Assembly: GCA_964445085.1 (NCBI GenBank)
Contig: CAYUJV010000059.1
Span: forward strand, 1-16,395
From: Thiobacter sp964445085
GTDB lineage: Bacteria > Pseudomonadota > Gammaproteobacteria > Burkholderiales > Thiobacteraceae
Direction of reading: 5' to 3'
Length of the DNA stretch: 16,395 nt
Shown: piece after piece, positions 6,944-13,233 of the stretch
Numbering within the stretch: the first letter of the stretch is position 1
Layout of the letters: the number at the start of each line of letters is the position of its first letter
Translations under genes and position numbers: made by a program
The notes under the pieces: generated by a model
Database searches by the model: none
The model's input: only the letters and a program-made list of their open reading frames with translations
Told to the model about the DNA's origin: nothing

Positions 6944-8722
6944 ATGGCATCCGCCCTCCCCGCCGCCGCCCCGCCGGACCGGCCCAGCCTGGGCACGATC
7001 CTCATCGCCGATGACAAGGACGAAAACCTCCTGCTGCTCACCAGCTATCTGACGCGCAAGGGCTACGCCACCCTGAGCGCGCGCAACGGGCAGGAGGCGG
7101 TGCGCGCCTGCCAGGTCGCCATCCCCGACCTGATCATCATGGACGCGGCGATGCCGGAGATGGACGGCTTCGAGGCGACGCGCGAGATCCGGCGCCTGTA
7201 CCCGGACAAGTGGATTCCCATCCTCTTCCTCAGCGCCTACGACAGCAACGAGCACCAGGCCCGCGGCCTGGGCGCCGGCGGCGATGACTACCTGACCAAG
7301 CCGGTGAACCTGGCGATCCTGAGCGAGAAGATCAAGGCGATGCGCCGCATCGCCGAGGCGCAGGAGCGGGTCGCGCGCTACGCGGCCCAGCTGCAGAACG
7401 CCATCGACGAGGCGCGCACCGAACAGGAATTCGCCAAGCACCTGCTGCAGCGCATCATCCACAAGGACCTGGACGTCTTCGACGGCGTGCAGCAGTGGGT
7501 GCGGCCGGCGGAGCATTTCAGCGGCGACGTCATCGTCACCGCCCGCGGCCCCGGCGGCGAACGCTACGTGCTGCTCGCGGATGCGACCGGGCACGGCCTC
7601 GCCGCGGCCATCAGCGTGCTTCCCATGATCGAGGCGTTCTACCACCTGGCCGAAAAGGGCTTTTCCGTGGCGAGCATCGTGGGCGAGCTCAATCGCAGGA
7701 CGCGCCAGCTGATGCCGCGCGACCGGTTCGTCGCGGCCGTCGTCGCGGTCATCGATCACGCCCAGCGCTCGCTGCAGATCTGGAACGGCGGCATTCCCGC
7801 CGCCCGCTTTGTCGACGACGCCGGCGCGGTGCTCCGCGACTGGCCGTCGGCGCACCCGCCGCTGGGGGTCCTCGCCGAGGACGAACTCGACGCGCGGCCG
7901 GAGATCTTTTCCTGGCCCGCCGCGGGCCAGCTCGTCATGCACAGCGACGGCCTTGCCGAGGCCGTCGACGACGCGGGCACCCTCTTCGGCAGCGCCCGGG
8001 TGTGGGAGCTGCTCGCCGCGACCAAGCGCGAAACGCGCTTCGCGACACTTGTGAGCGCGGTCCAGACCCACATCGGCGACGGCGCCCCCCACGACGACAT
8101 TTCCCTGGTGATGGTCGCCTGTCCGGACGATGTCCCGGCCGCCGCGCCACCCCCACGCAAACCCAGCGGGGCGGTCCCGCCAGCAGGCGAATTCTCCGCC
8201 TGGCATTTGAGTCTGGGGCTCGACGCCGCCCAGCTGCGCAGCCTGGACGTCGTTCCGCTGCTGATGAGCTGGCTCGATCAGCTGCATCTGAACGAGCAAC
8301 ACCGCCGCACCACATTCGTCGTGCTCGCCGAGCTGGTCAACAACGCCCTGGACCACGGCCTGCTCCGGCTCGATTCCCGCATCAAGCAGCAGCCGGACGG
8401 GTTCGAGCGCTACCTCAAGCTGCGTACCGAACGCCTCGCGCAGCTGGCGCACGGCTCGATCAGGCTCTCCATTGCGCAGGTCGAGCACGAGGGCGCCCCC
8501 TGCCTGAAGATCTCGGTGCGCGACAGCGGGCCAGGCTTCGCGCATCAGGAACTGCTGCAGCAACTGGGTTCCAGCCATACCCTGCCTTCCGGCCGCGGCA
8601 TCCTGCTGGTGCAGCGCATCGCCGCGGAGCTGCGCTACGAGGGCGCGGGCAATGTGGCCGTCGCGCTGCTGCGGCTGCCCGATGCGGGGGACCAGGGAGC
8701 GAAAATTAGCGCCCGCCTTTAA
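6944..8722 (+). CDS. Response regulator with PP2C-type phosphatase and RsbW-like serine kinase domains, HsbR-like
   Basis: This is a three-domain cytoplasmic switch protein of 592 residues. The receiver domain (about 18-135) has acidic pair Asp23-Asp24, phosphoacceptor Asp67 (MDAAMPEMDG), Ser97 and Lys119 (LTKP). A predicted helical linker, RIAEAQERVARYAAQLQNAI, follows. The SpoIIE/RsbU phosphatase domain (about 175-390) has metal-binding acids in FSGD (Asp195), DATGHG (Asp213) and HDDISLV (Asp384-Asp385). The C-terminal GHKL kinase domain (about 430-590) has N-box ELVNNALDHG (Glu463), DSGPGF (Asp527) and GRGILL (550 onward). All key residues are present, so both opposing activities look intact. 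I use the ATG at 6944. A TTG at 6917, overlapping the STAS gene, is an alternative, and neither has a clear ribosome site. The architecture is that of HsbR. The partner is very likely the STAS protein just upstream. Confidence 0.92.
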   Translation: MASALPAAAPPDRPSLGTILIADDKDENLLLLTSYLTRKGYATLSARNGQEAVRACQVAIPDLIIMDAAMPEMDGFEATREIRRLYPDKWIPILFLSAYDSNEHQARGLGAGGDDYLTKPVNLAILSEKIKAMRRIAEAQERVARYAAQLQNAIDEARTEQEFAKHLLQRIIHKDLDVFDGVQQWVRPAEHFSGDVIVTARGPGGERYVLLADATGHGLAAAISVLPMIEAFYHLAEKGFSVASIVGELNRRTRQLMPRDRFVAAVVAVIDHAQRSLQIWNGGIPAARFVDDAGAVLRDWPSAHPPLGVLAEDELDARPEIFSWPAAGQLVMHSDGLAEAVDDAGTLFGSARVWELLAATKRETRFATLVSAVQTHIGDGAPHDDISLVMVACPDDVPAAAPPPRKPSGAVPPAGEFSAWHLSLGLDAAQLRSLDVVPLLMSWLDQLHLNEQHRRTTFVVLAELVNNALDHGLLRLDSRIKQQPDGFERYLKLRTERLAQLAHGSIRLSIAQVEHEGAPCLKISVRDSGPGFAHQELLQQLGSSHTLPSGRGILLVQRIAAELRYEGAGNVAVALLRLPDAGDQGAKISARL

Positions 8723-8746
8723 AGTATTGCGCGCCAGGACCGCTAA
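8720..8746 (+). promoter_or_regulatory. Sigma-28 (FliA)-like promoter for cheR-cheB
   Basis: TAAAGTAT (8720-8727), exactly 11 bases, then ACCGCTAA (8739-8746). Compared with TAAAGTTT-N11-GCCGATAA this is 7/8 and 6/8, 13 of 16 in all with ideal spacing. The -35 half begins on the stop codon of the upstream regulator gene. The predicted start would leave a leader of about 70 bases before the cheR ATG. The gene behind it is a chemotaxis methyltransferase, the class of gene often driven by FliA. Confidence 0.6.
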
Positions 8747-8822
8747 TTTCCTGGCAACCGCGCCGGCTCCTGCCGGCCGCCATTGCACCATCCACCAGTT
8801 CAGAAGTACGCGAAGGAAACTC

Positions 8823-9743
8823 ATGAGTCACGACCGGGCCGGCACGGCACGCTTCAAACCCGGCCCCGTCAGCCGGCCGGAGGCCAGGACGCACGCTGGC
8901 GACAATCGCGAATTCCTGTTCACCGACCAGGACTTCGAGCGCATCCGCAAGCTCATCCACGCGCGCGCGGGCATTTCGCTGTCGCCGGTCAAGCGCGACA
9001 TGGTGTACAGCCGCCTCGCGCGCCGCCTGCGCGTGACCGGCCATGCCACCTTTGCCGAATACATCGGCTATCTCGAACAGGGACATCCGGAAGAGCTGGA
9101 AGCGTTCACCAACTCCCTGACCACCAACCTGACCTCGTTCTTCCGCGAAGAGCACCATTTCCCGCTGCTGCAGGAATTCCTGCGGCCCCGGATGGGGCAG
9201 CGCAACCTTGCCATCTGGTGCTCGGCCTCCTCCACCGGCGAGGAGCCCTACTCCATCGCCATGTCGGTGGCCGAACTGTTCGGCCGCATTCCGTCCAACG
9301 TGAAAATACTCGCCTCGGACGTGGACACGAACGTGCTCGACAAGGCGCGCCAGGGCATCTACCCGGCCGAGCGCATCGCCCGGCTGCCGGAGGCGCTGAC
9401 GCGCAAGTACTTTCTGCGCGGCCAGGGCAGCCAGGAGGCGCAGGTCCGGGTCAAGCCGGAGCTGCAGGCCATGATCACCTACCGGCAAATCAATCTGCTC
9501 GACCCGAACTGGCCCATGCGCGGGCCGTTCGATGCCATCTTCTGCCGCAACGTGATGATCTATTTCGACAAGCCGACCCAGCACCAGATCCTGCAGAAGT
9601 TCGTGCCGCTGCTGCTGCCGGACGGGCTGCTCTTTGCCGGGCATTCCGAGAGCTTCCATCACGCGGCGGATCTGTTCAAGCTGCGGGGCCGTACCGTGTA
9701 CGAGCTCGCGCCGGCGGCCAAGCCCCATGCCTACAAGGCCTGA
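8823..9743 (+). CDS. cheR: Chemotaxis protein methyltransferase CheR
   Basis: CheR is an S-adenosylmethionine-dependent methyltransferase that methylates glutamates in the cytoplasmic domain of chemoreceptors, giving sensory adaptation. The protein is 306 residues, slightly longer than E. coli CheR (286) because of a polar N-terminal extension of about 30 residues. The all-helical CheR_N domain follows (about 31-95, with FTDQDFERIRKLIHARAGI). The TNLTSFFRE segment (102-109) leads into the SAM-binding motif IWCSASSTGEEPYSIA (131-146). ILASDVDTNVLDKARQGIY (162-180) and DAIFCRNVMIYF (237-248) complete the fold. The start is supported by AAGGA at 8813-8817, five bases before the ATG. Its 3' end overlaps cheB by 17 bases. 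No receptor, CheA or CheW gene is visible nearby, so its receptor partner is unknown. Confidence 0.95.
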   Translation: MSHDRAGTARFKPGPVSRPEARTHAGDNREFLFTDQDFERIRKLIHARAGISLSPVKRDMVYSRLARRLRVTGHATFAEYIGYLEQGHPEELEAFTNSLTTNLTSFFREEHHFPLLQEFLRPRMGQRNLAIWCSASSTGEEPYSIAMSVAELFGRIPSNVKILASDVDTNVLDKARQGIYPAERIARLPEALTRKYFLRGQGSQEAQVRVKPELQAMITYRQINLLDPNWPMRGPFDAIFCRNVMIYFDKPTQHQILQKFVPLLLPDGLLFAGHSESFHHAADLFKLRGRTVYELAPAAKPHAYKA

Positions 9744-10410
9744 ACCTCCGGCGTCGCGCACGGAAGAAAAGCTGAGCGCCGACGTGATCCTGCCGTCGCT
9801 GACGGCACGGATTCCGGCCACGGAACGGCTGATCATCGTGGGCGCCTCCACCGGCGGCACCGAGGCGATCAAGGAATTCCTGGTGCGCCTGCCGGCAAAC
9901 TGCCCCGGGATCCTGGTGACGCAACACATGCCGGAGTCCTTCACCCAATCCTTCGCCCAGCGCCTGGACGCGGTGTGCAAGATCCGGGTCAAGGAGGCCG
10001 CCGCCGGCGACCGCGTCGTCCCCGGACATGCCTTCATCGCCCCCGGCCATTCGCACCTCCTGCTGGCGCGCAGTGGCGGTCAGTATCTGTGCGAGCTGTC
10101 GTCGGGCCCGCCGGTGAACCGCCACCGGCCATCGGTGGACGTGCTGTTCCGCTCCGCCGCGAATTGCGCCGGCGCCAACGCCATCGGCGTCATCCTCACC
10201 GGCATGGGCAAGGACGGCGCCCTCGGCATGCTGGAAATGAAGCGCGCCGGCGCCCATACCTTTGCCCAGGACGAGGCGTCCTGCGTCGTGTACGGCATGC
10301 CCAAGGAAGCCATCGCGGTCGGCGGCGTGGACGAAATCGTGCCGCTGCAGGAGATGGCGGCCAGGGTGCTGGCCGTGCTGGCGAAACCGGCCGCGCGCGC
10401 ACCCGCCTAG
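9727..10410 (+). CDS. cheB: Stand-alone CheB-type methylesterase domain (no receiver domain)
   Basis: CheB removes methyl groups from receptor glutamates (and deamidates glutamines), opposing CheR. This 227-residue protein contains essentially only the catalytic domain. The active-site serine is in IVGASTGGTEAI (Ser41), the histidine in TQHMPESF (His67), and the aspartate in LTGMGKDGALGM (Asp163). The PSVDVLFRSAA segment is also typical. Canonical CheB proteins (about 350 residues) start with a receiver domain that activates the enzyme when phosphorylated. Here only about 30 low-complexity residues precede the esterase, and no receiver is encoded in any upstream frame. The ATG at 9727 lies inside cheR with no clear ribosome site, so translation is probably coupled. 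A start further in is possible but would leave the catalytic domain intact. Confidence 0.92.
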   Translation: MPTRPEPPASRTEEKLSADVILPSLTARIPATERLIIVGASTGGTEAIKEFLVRLPANCPGILVTQHMPESFTQSFAQRLDAVCKIRVKEAAAGDRVVPGHAFIAPGHSHLLLARSGGQYLCELSSGPPVNRHRPSVDVLFRSAANCAGANAIGVILTGMGKDGALGMLEMKRAGAHTFAQDEASCVVYGMPKEAIAVGGVDEIVPLQEMAARVLAVLAKPAARAPA

Positions 10411-10423
10411 CGTTTCCCACTGG

Positions 10424-10454
10424 CAAAAAAAGAGGGGCTGGCCGCCCCTCTCTT
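10424..10454. terminator. Bidirectional intrinsic terminator between cheB and ppiD
   Basis: AGAGGGGC (10431-10438) pairs with GCCCCTCT (10444-10451) around a TGGCC loop. Seven A residues to the left (10424-10430) give a strong U-tract for ppiD transcripts on the minus strand. To the right, CTTTCC gives a weaker run for the cheR-cheB message on the plus strand. It lies in the 66-base gap between two convergent genes. Confidence 0.85.
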
Positions 10455-10476
10455 TCCTCGCAACGACAGGCCGGAT

Positions 10477-12381
10477 TCAGCGTTCGGCTTTTTCCAGCGC
10501 GCTCTGCCGGATCTCGATGTTCGTGTGTTGCTTGAGACTGTCGACGTAGGCTGCGCCGATCAGCATGGCCGTCGTGCGCTGCAGCAGCGCGGGCGCCATC
10601 TGCTCCGCCTGCTTGATCCCCTCCGCCGACGTGCTCGCGCCCGAAATGCGATAGAGCGCATAGCTGCCATCCTCCAGGGCGAGTCCGGTGTACGCCGGCA
10701 GCTGCTTCACGTCTGCCTGGAACACGGCACGCACCTCGGCCGGCGCAAACCCGTCGGCATCCTGGCGCGTCACGGTCTTGGCCGGCCCGAAGCTCGCACC
10801 GGCAACGGAGCGCCCCTGGCGCAGCTCGGCCAGGTCGTGCTCGCCCTGCTCCCGCGCCAATGTCGCCGCCTGTTCCCGCGCCAGGATGCGTTCGATCTGC
10901 GCGCGCACCTCGGCCAGCGGCCGCTGCCCCGCCGGCTTGTATTCGGCGATGCGGGCAGCGACCAGGGTGTTCGGCGACACCTCGATCGCTTCGGTATTGC
11001 GCTTCTGCTTGACGGCCTCGTCCGAGAAGATGGCGTGCAGCAGGCGGTCGTTCTTGAGCACGCCCGCCGCCGCACCCCGGCGGCCAATCCAGTCGCTGGT
11101 CTGGATCGTGAGCTTGTACTGGTCCGCCGCCGGCTTGAGCGACGCGTACTGGGCGTAGACCAGGTCGCCGAACTTGTCCGCCTCCTCGTTGAAGCGGCGC
11201 ATCGCCGCCTCGCGCCGGGCATCCTCCAATGCGATGTCCTTCACCTCGGCGAAGGGCCGCTGGGTTGCCGGCTTCATCGACTTGAGCAGCAGAATGTGCA
11301 AACCCGCCGGCGACTGCACCGGGCCTGAGACCTCGCCCGGCTTCATTTCGAAGATGGCCTTTTCCACCGCGGGGAAGATGGAACCCGGCGTGATCGTGCC
11401 GAGATCGCCGCCCTTGCCCGCGGTGGAGGGATCCTGGGAAAACTCCCGGGCGAGCGCCGCGAACTTGGCCGGATCGGCCTTGGCTTGCTGCAGCACCTCC
11501 GCAGCCTTCTGTTCGGCCGCCTTTTTGTCCGCTTCCTTTGCGTCGGGCGGAATGCGGATCAGGATGTGGCTGGCTTCCCGCTGCTCCGGCGTGGCGAAGT
11601 CGCTGGCATGCTGGTCATAGTAGGCCTTGGCGTCGGCCTCGGTCACCGTGATGCCAGGCAGCAGCACGTCGGGCGAGAACACCACATACTCGACCCGGGC
11701 CTGTTCCTCGACGTGCGACACCTCCGGGTGAGCGGTGTAGTAGGCCTGGATCGCCGCGTCGTCCACGTGCGCCTTCGCCAGGAAGGACTCGAGGCCGATC
11801 ACCGCCCGGCTCACCTCGCGCTGTTCGCCCAGCAGCTGCGCCAGGTGCTGGGATGCGCTCTTCGGGATGATCATGGACGCGAGCGGCACCCCCACCATGT
11901 TGTTGACCAGGGCCTCCTGCTTGAGGGACTGCAGGAACTGGGCGCGCGACATGCGCTGCTGCCGCAGAAACTGTTCGAAGCGCTGTTCCGAGAACTGGCC
12001 GTTTTCCTGGAAGATCGGATTGGCCACCACCGCCGGCAGCACGGCCTCGTCGCTGATTTCATAGCCGCGCGCGACTGCGGCCTGGAGCAGCACCCGTTCG
12101 CGGATCATCTGGTCCAGGACCCGCTGCTTCAAATCTGCCGCTTCCAGTTTCGCCGGGTCGGTCTCGCCCTGGCTGCGCAGGCGGGCCTGCTCCTGCCGCA
12201 CCAGATCGTCGAACTCCAGCGCGCTGATCTTCTGCTTGCCGACCTCCGCCACCCACTGGCCGCCGCCACTGCCCTTGAAATAGGCGTCCACGCCAAACAG
12301 GGCGAAGGAAATAATGATCAGACCGAGCAGAATCCGTGCGAACCAGCCCTTCATGCGCTCGTGAATGGTATCGGATAGCAT
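10477..12381 (-). CDS. ppiD: Periplasmic folding chaperone / peptidyl-prolyl isomerase PpiD (SurA_N + parvulin)
   Basis: PpiD is an inner-membrane chaperone that meets proteins emerging from the Sec translocon in the periplasm. The protein is 634 residues (E. coli PpiD is 623). A single N-terminal transmembrane helix (about 13-31, WFARILLGLIIISFALFGV) is followed by the SurA_N-like chaperone region and a parvulin domain (about 268-371). The parvulin core shows ASHILI, FSQDPSTAGKGGDLG and AGLHILLL, which are close to active parvulins. I choose the ATG at 12379-12381 because AGGA lies seven bases upstream. A GTG two codons earlier is too close to that site. The gene lies downstream of HU and two tRNA genes, a common neighbourhood for ppiD, and ends at the shared terminator with cheB. 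Confidence 0.95.
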   Translation of the reverse strand: MLSDTIHERMKGWFARILLGLIIISFALFGVDAYFKGSGGGQWVAEVGKQKISALEFDDLVRQEQARLRSQGETDPAKLEAADLKQRVLDQMIRERVLLQAAVARGYEISDEAVLPAVVANPIFQENGQFSEQRFEQFLRQQRMSRAQFLQSLKQEALVNNMVGVPLASMIIPKSASQHLAQLLGEQREVSRAVIGLESFLAKAHVDDAAIQAYYTAHPEVSHVEEQARVEYVVFSPDVLLPGITVTEADAKAYYDQHASDFATPEQREASHILIRIPPDAKEADKKAAEQKAAEVLQQAKADPAKFAALAREFSQDPSTAGKGGDLGTITPGSIFPAVEKAIFEMKPGEVSGPVQSPAGLHILLLKSMKPATQRPFAEVKDIALEDARREAAMRRFNEEADKFGDLVYAQYASLKPAADQYKLTIQTSDWIGRRGAAAGVLKNDRLLHAIFSDEAVKQKRNTEAIEVSPNTLVAARIAEYKPAGQRPLAEVRAQIERILAREQAATLAREQGEHDLAELRQGRSVAGASFGPAKTVTRQDADGFAPAEVRAVFQADVKQLPAYTGLALEDGSYALYRISGASTSAEGIKQAEQMAPALLQRTTAMLIGAAYVDSLKQHTNIEIRQSALEKAER

Positions 12382-12401
12382 GTTCACATCCTGATTTGCG
12401 C

Positions 12402-12422
12402 GGCGCCCGCGACTCGGGCGCC
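12402..12422 (-). other. Strong hairpin in the ppiD leader
   Basis: GGCGCCCG (12402-12409) and CGGGCGCC (12415-12422) form a perfect 8-bp stem with a five-base loop. It lies about 20 bases before the ppiD start and just upstream of its ribosome site. No U-tract follows on the minus strand. It could affect translation initiation or protect the 5' end. No function is established. Confidence 0.45.
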
Positions 12423-12430
12423 AATAATGG

Positions 12431-12456
12431 AAAAGGGCGAGACTAAGCTCGCCCTT
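12431..12456 (-). terminator. Intrinsic terminator after tRNA-Asp
   Basis: On the minus strand AAGGGCGAG (complement of 12448-12456) pairs with CTCGCCCTT (complement of 12433-12441) across a six-base loop, then TTCC follows. A 9-bp stem ending in a short U-run, three bases after the tRNA-Asp CCA end, fits termination of the HU/tRNA transcript. It would uncouple ppiD, at least in part, from the genes upstream. Confidence 0.75.
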
Positions 12457-12459
12457 GTT

Positions 12460-12536
12460 TGGCGGAGTGGACGGGACTCGAACCCGCGACCCCCGGCGTG
12501 ACAGGCCGGTATTCTAACCGACTGAACTACCGCTCC
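12460..12536 (-). tRNA. tRNA-Asp (anticodon GUC)
   Basis: A 77-base cloverleaf with the CCA end encoded (complement of 12460-12462). The anticodon GTC is the complement of 12500-12502, in CCTGTCACG. The T-arm GCGGG-TTCGAGT-CCCGT is regular. The acceptor stem is GGAGCGG against CCACTCC, which gives one C5-A68 mismatch; G at position 73 is the normal Asp discriminator. It lies 12 bases after tRNA-Val on the same strand and is probably cotranscribed with it. Confidence 0.96.
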
Positions 12537-12548
12537 AGATCATCTTTA

Positions 12549-12624
12549 TGGTGGGTGCTGAGGGGTTCGAACCCCCGACATTCGCCTTGTAAGGGCGACG
12601 CTCTACCAGCTGAGCTAAGCACCC
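12549..12624 (-). tRNA. tRNA-Val (anticodon UAC)
   Basis: A 76-base cloverleaf with encoded CCA (complement of 12549-12551). The acceptor stem GGGTGCT/AGCACCC pairs fully. The anticodon TAC is the complement of 12589-12591, in CTTACAA, and reads valine GUA and wobble codons. The T-arm GGGGG-TTCGAAC-CCCTC has one G-U pair. It lies 88 bases after HU with no obvious promoter of its own, so processing from a HU read-through transcript is plausible. Confidence 0.97.
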
Positions 12625-12689
12625 AAACCCGGTTCCTGCGCTTCCCAGCACTCGCCGGAACCTTGTCTTGGGCCTGTCTCCCGCCTCGC

Positions 12690-12714
12690 AGCGGGCCCTC
12701 ACCCAAAGCCCGCT
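12690..12714 (-). other. Short hairpin at the HU stop codon
   Basis: AGCGGGC (12690-12696) and GCCCGCT (12708-12714) form a 7-bp stem with an 11-base loop overlapping the HU stop codon. No U-tract follows. It may be a weak attenuator or an RNA-processing or stability element between HU and tRNA-Val. Confidence 0.3.
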
Positions 12715-12985
12715 AGTTTATCGCATCTTTGAGCGCTTTACCAGCACGGAATTTCGGAACCTTGGCAGCCTTGATCTTGATCGTCGCGCCGGTGCGGGGA
12801 TTGCGCCCATTGCGTGCCGCGCGCTTGCCCACATAGAAGGTGCCAAACCCCACCAGCGTAACCATGCCACCCTTTTTCAGGCTCTGCTGCACCGCTGCCA
12901 CCGCCGCATCCAACGCGCGTGTTGCAGCGGCCTTGGACATGTCGGCATTCTTGGCAATCGCGTCGATCAATTCTGATTTGTTCAC
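12713..12985 (-). CDS. hupB: DNA-binding protein HU
   Basis: HU is a 90-residue nucleoid-associated protein that bends DNA as a dimer without strict sequence specificity. The full family length is present: MNKSELIDAIAKNADMSK at the start, GGMVTLVGFGTFYVGKRAARNGRNPRTGATIKI through the beta arms (with the conserved Arg-Asn-Pro tip), and KVPKFRAGKALKDAIN at the end. The ribosome site AAAGGGGA lies six bases before the ATG, consistent with high expression, and a good sigma-70 promoter is visible about 70 bases upstream. IHF subunits share the fold, but the C-terminal PKFRAGKALKD and the position directly after lon mark this as HU beta. Confidence 0.97.
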   Translation of the reverse strand: MNKSELIDAIAKNADMSKAAATRALDAAVAAVQQSLKKGGMVTLVGFGTFYVGKRAARNGRNPRTGATIKIKAAKVPKFRAGKALKDAIN

Positions 12986-13051
12986 GTGAAGTCCCCTTTC
13001 GGTTTTCTATGGCGATTTATCTAGGTGTGACACGAGTGACTCGCAAAGCGC

Positions 13052-13081
13052 TTTATAGCAGCGGGGAAATCAGCGTGTCAA
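13052..13081 (-). promoter_or_regulatory. Sigma-70 promoter for HU
   Basis: On the minus strand a perfect -35 TTGACA (complement of 13076-13081) is followed 18 bases later by TATAAA (complement of 13052-13057), five of six to the -10 consensus. This predicts a transcript with about a 60-base leader before the HU ATG. The box quality fits an abundantly expressed nucleoid protein. The rest of the 12986-13186 gap holds an A-run (13119-13125) with no stem beside it, and I see no gene. Confidence 0.75.
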
Positions 13082-13186
13082 GCAGTTTCCGGAACCACGC
13101 AGACCCCTTTCACCCTATAAAAAAAGCCCCCGGACGCATCACCCCACACCTCAAGAAAATTCACCAACGCACTCTCCACGCACAAG

Positions 13187-13213
13187 AAAATGGGCGCCCG
13201 AGGCGCCCATTTT
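13187..13213 (-). terminator. Intrinsic terminator of lon
   Basis: AAAATGGGCGCC (13187-13198) and GGCGCCCATTTT (13202-13213) form a perfect 12-bp stem around a CGA loop (TCG on the transcript), 20 bases after the lon stop. On the minus strand the right arm ends in TTTT and is followed by CTTGTG. This separates lon from the HU promoter. Confidence 0.85.
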
Positions 13214-13233
13214 CCCTGCCGCTGTGCGAGGAC

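Noticed and set aside
6857..8824. 655-residue open frame on the minus strand opposite the HsbR-like gene
   Set aside because: It is antisense to a gene with three intact domains and shows no motif of its own.
6619..10410. Horizontally acquired island of foreign composition
   Set aside because: Codon use and GC content look the same as in the neighbouring housekeeping genes, and there are no integrase, direct-repeat or tRNA-end signs. Relocation of the block remains possible but composition does not show it.
12460..12624. tRNA genes as a phage or island attachment site
   Set aside because: Both tRNA genes are complete, and I see no integrase gene or repeated tRNA 3' end in the window.
13101..13135. 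A-run with adjacent GCCCCC as a second lon terminator
   Set aside because: On the minus strand a T-run follows GGGGGC, but there is no complementary arm close enough to form a stem.
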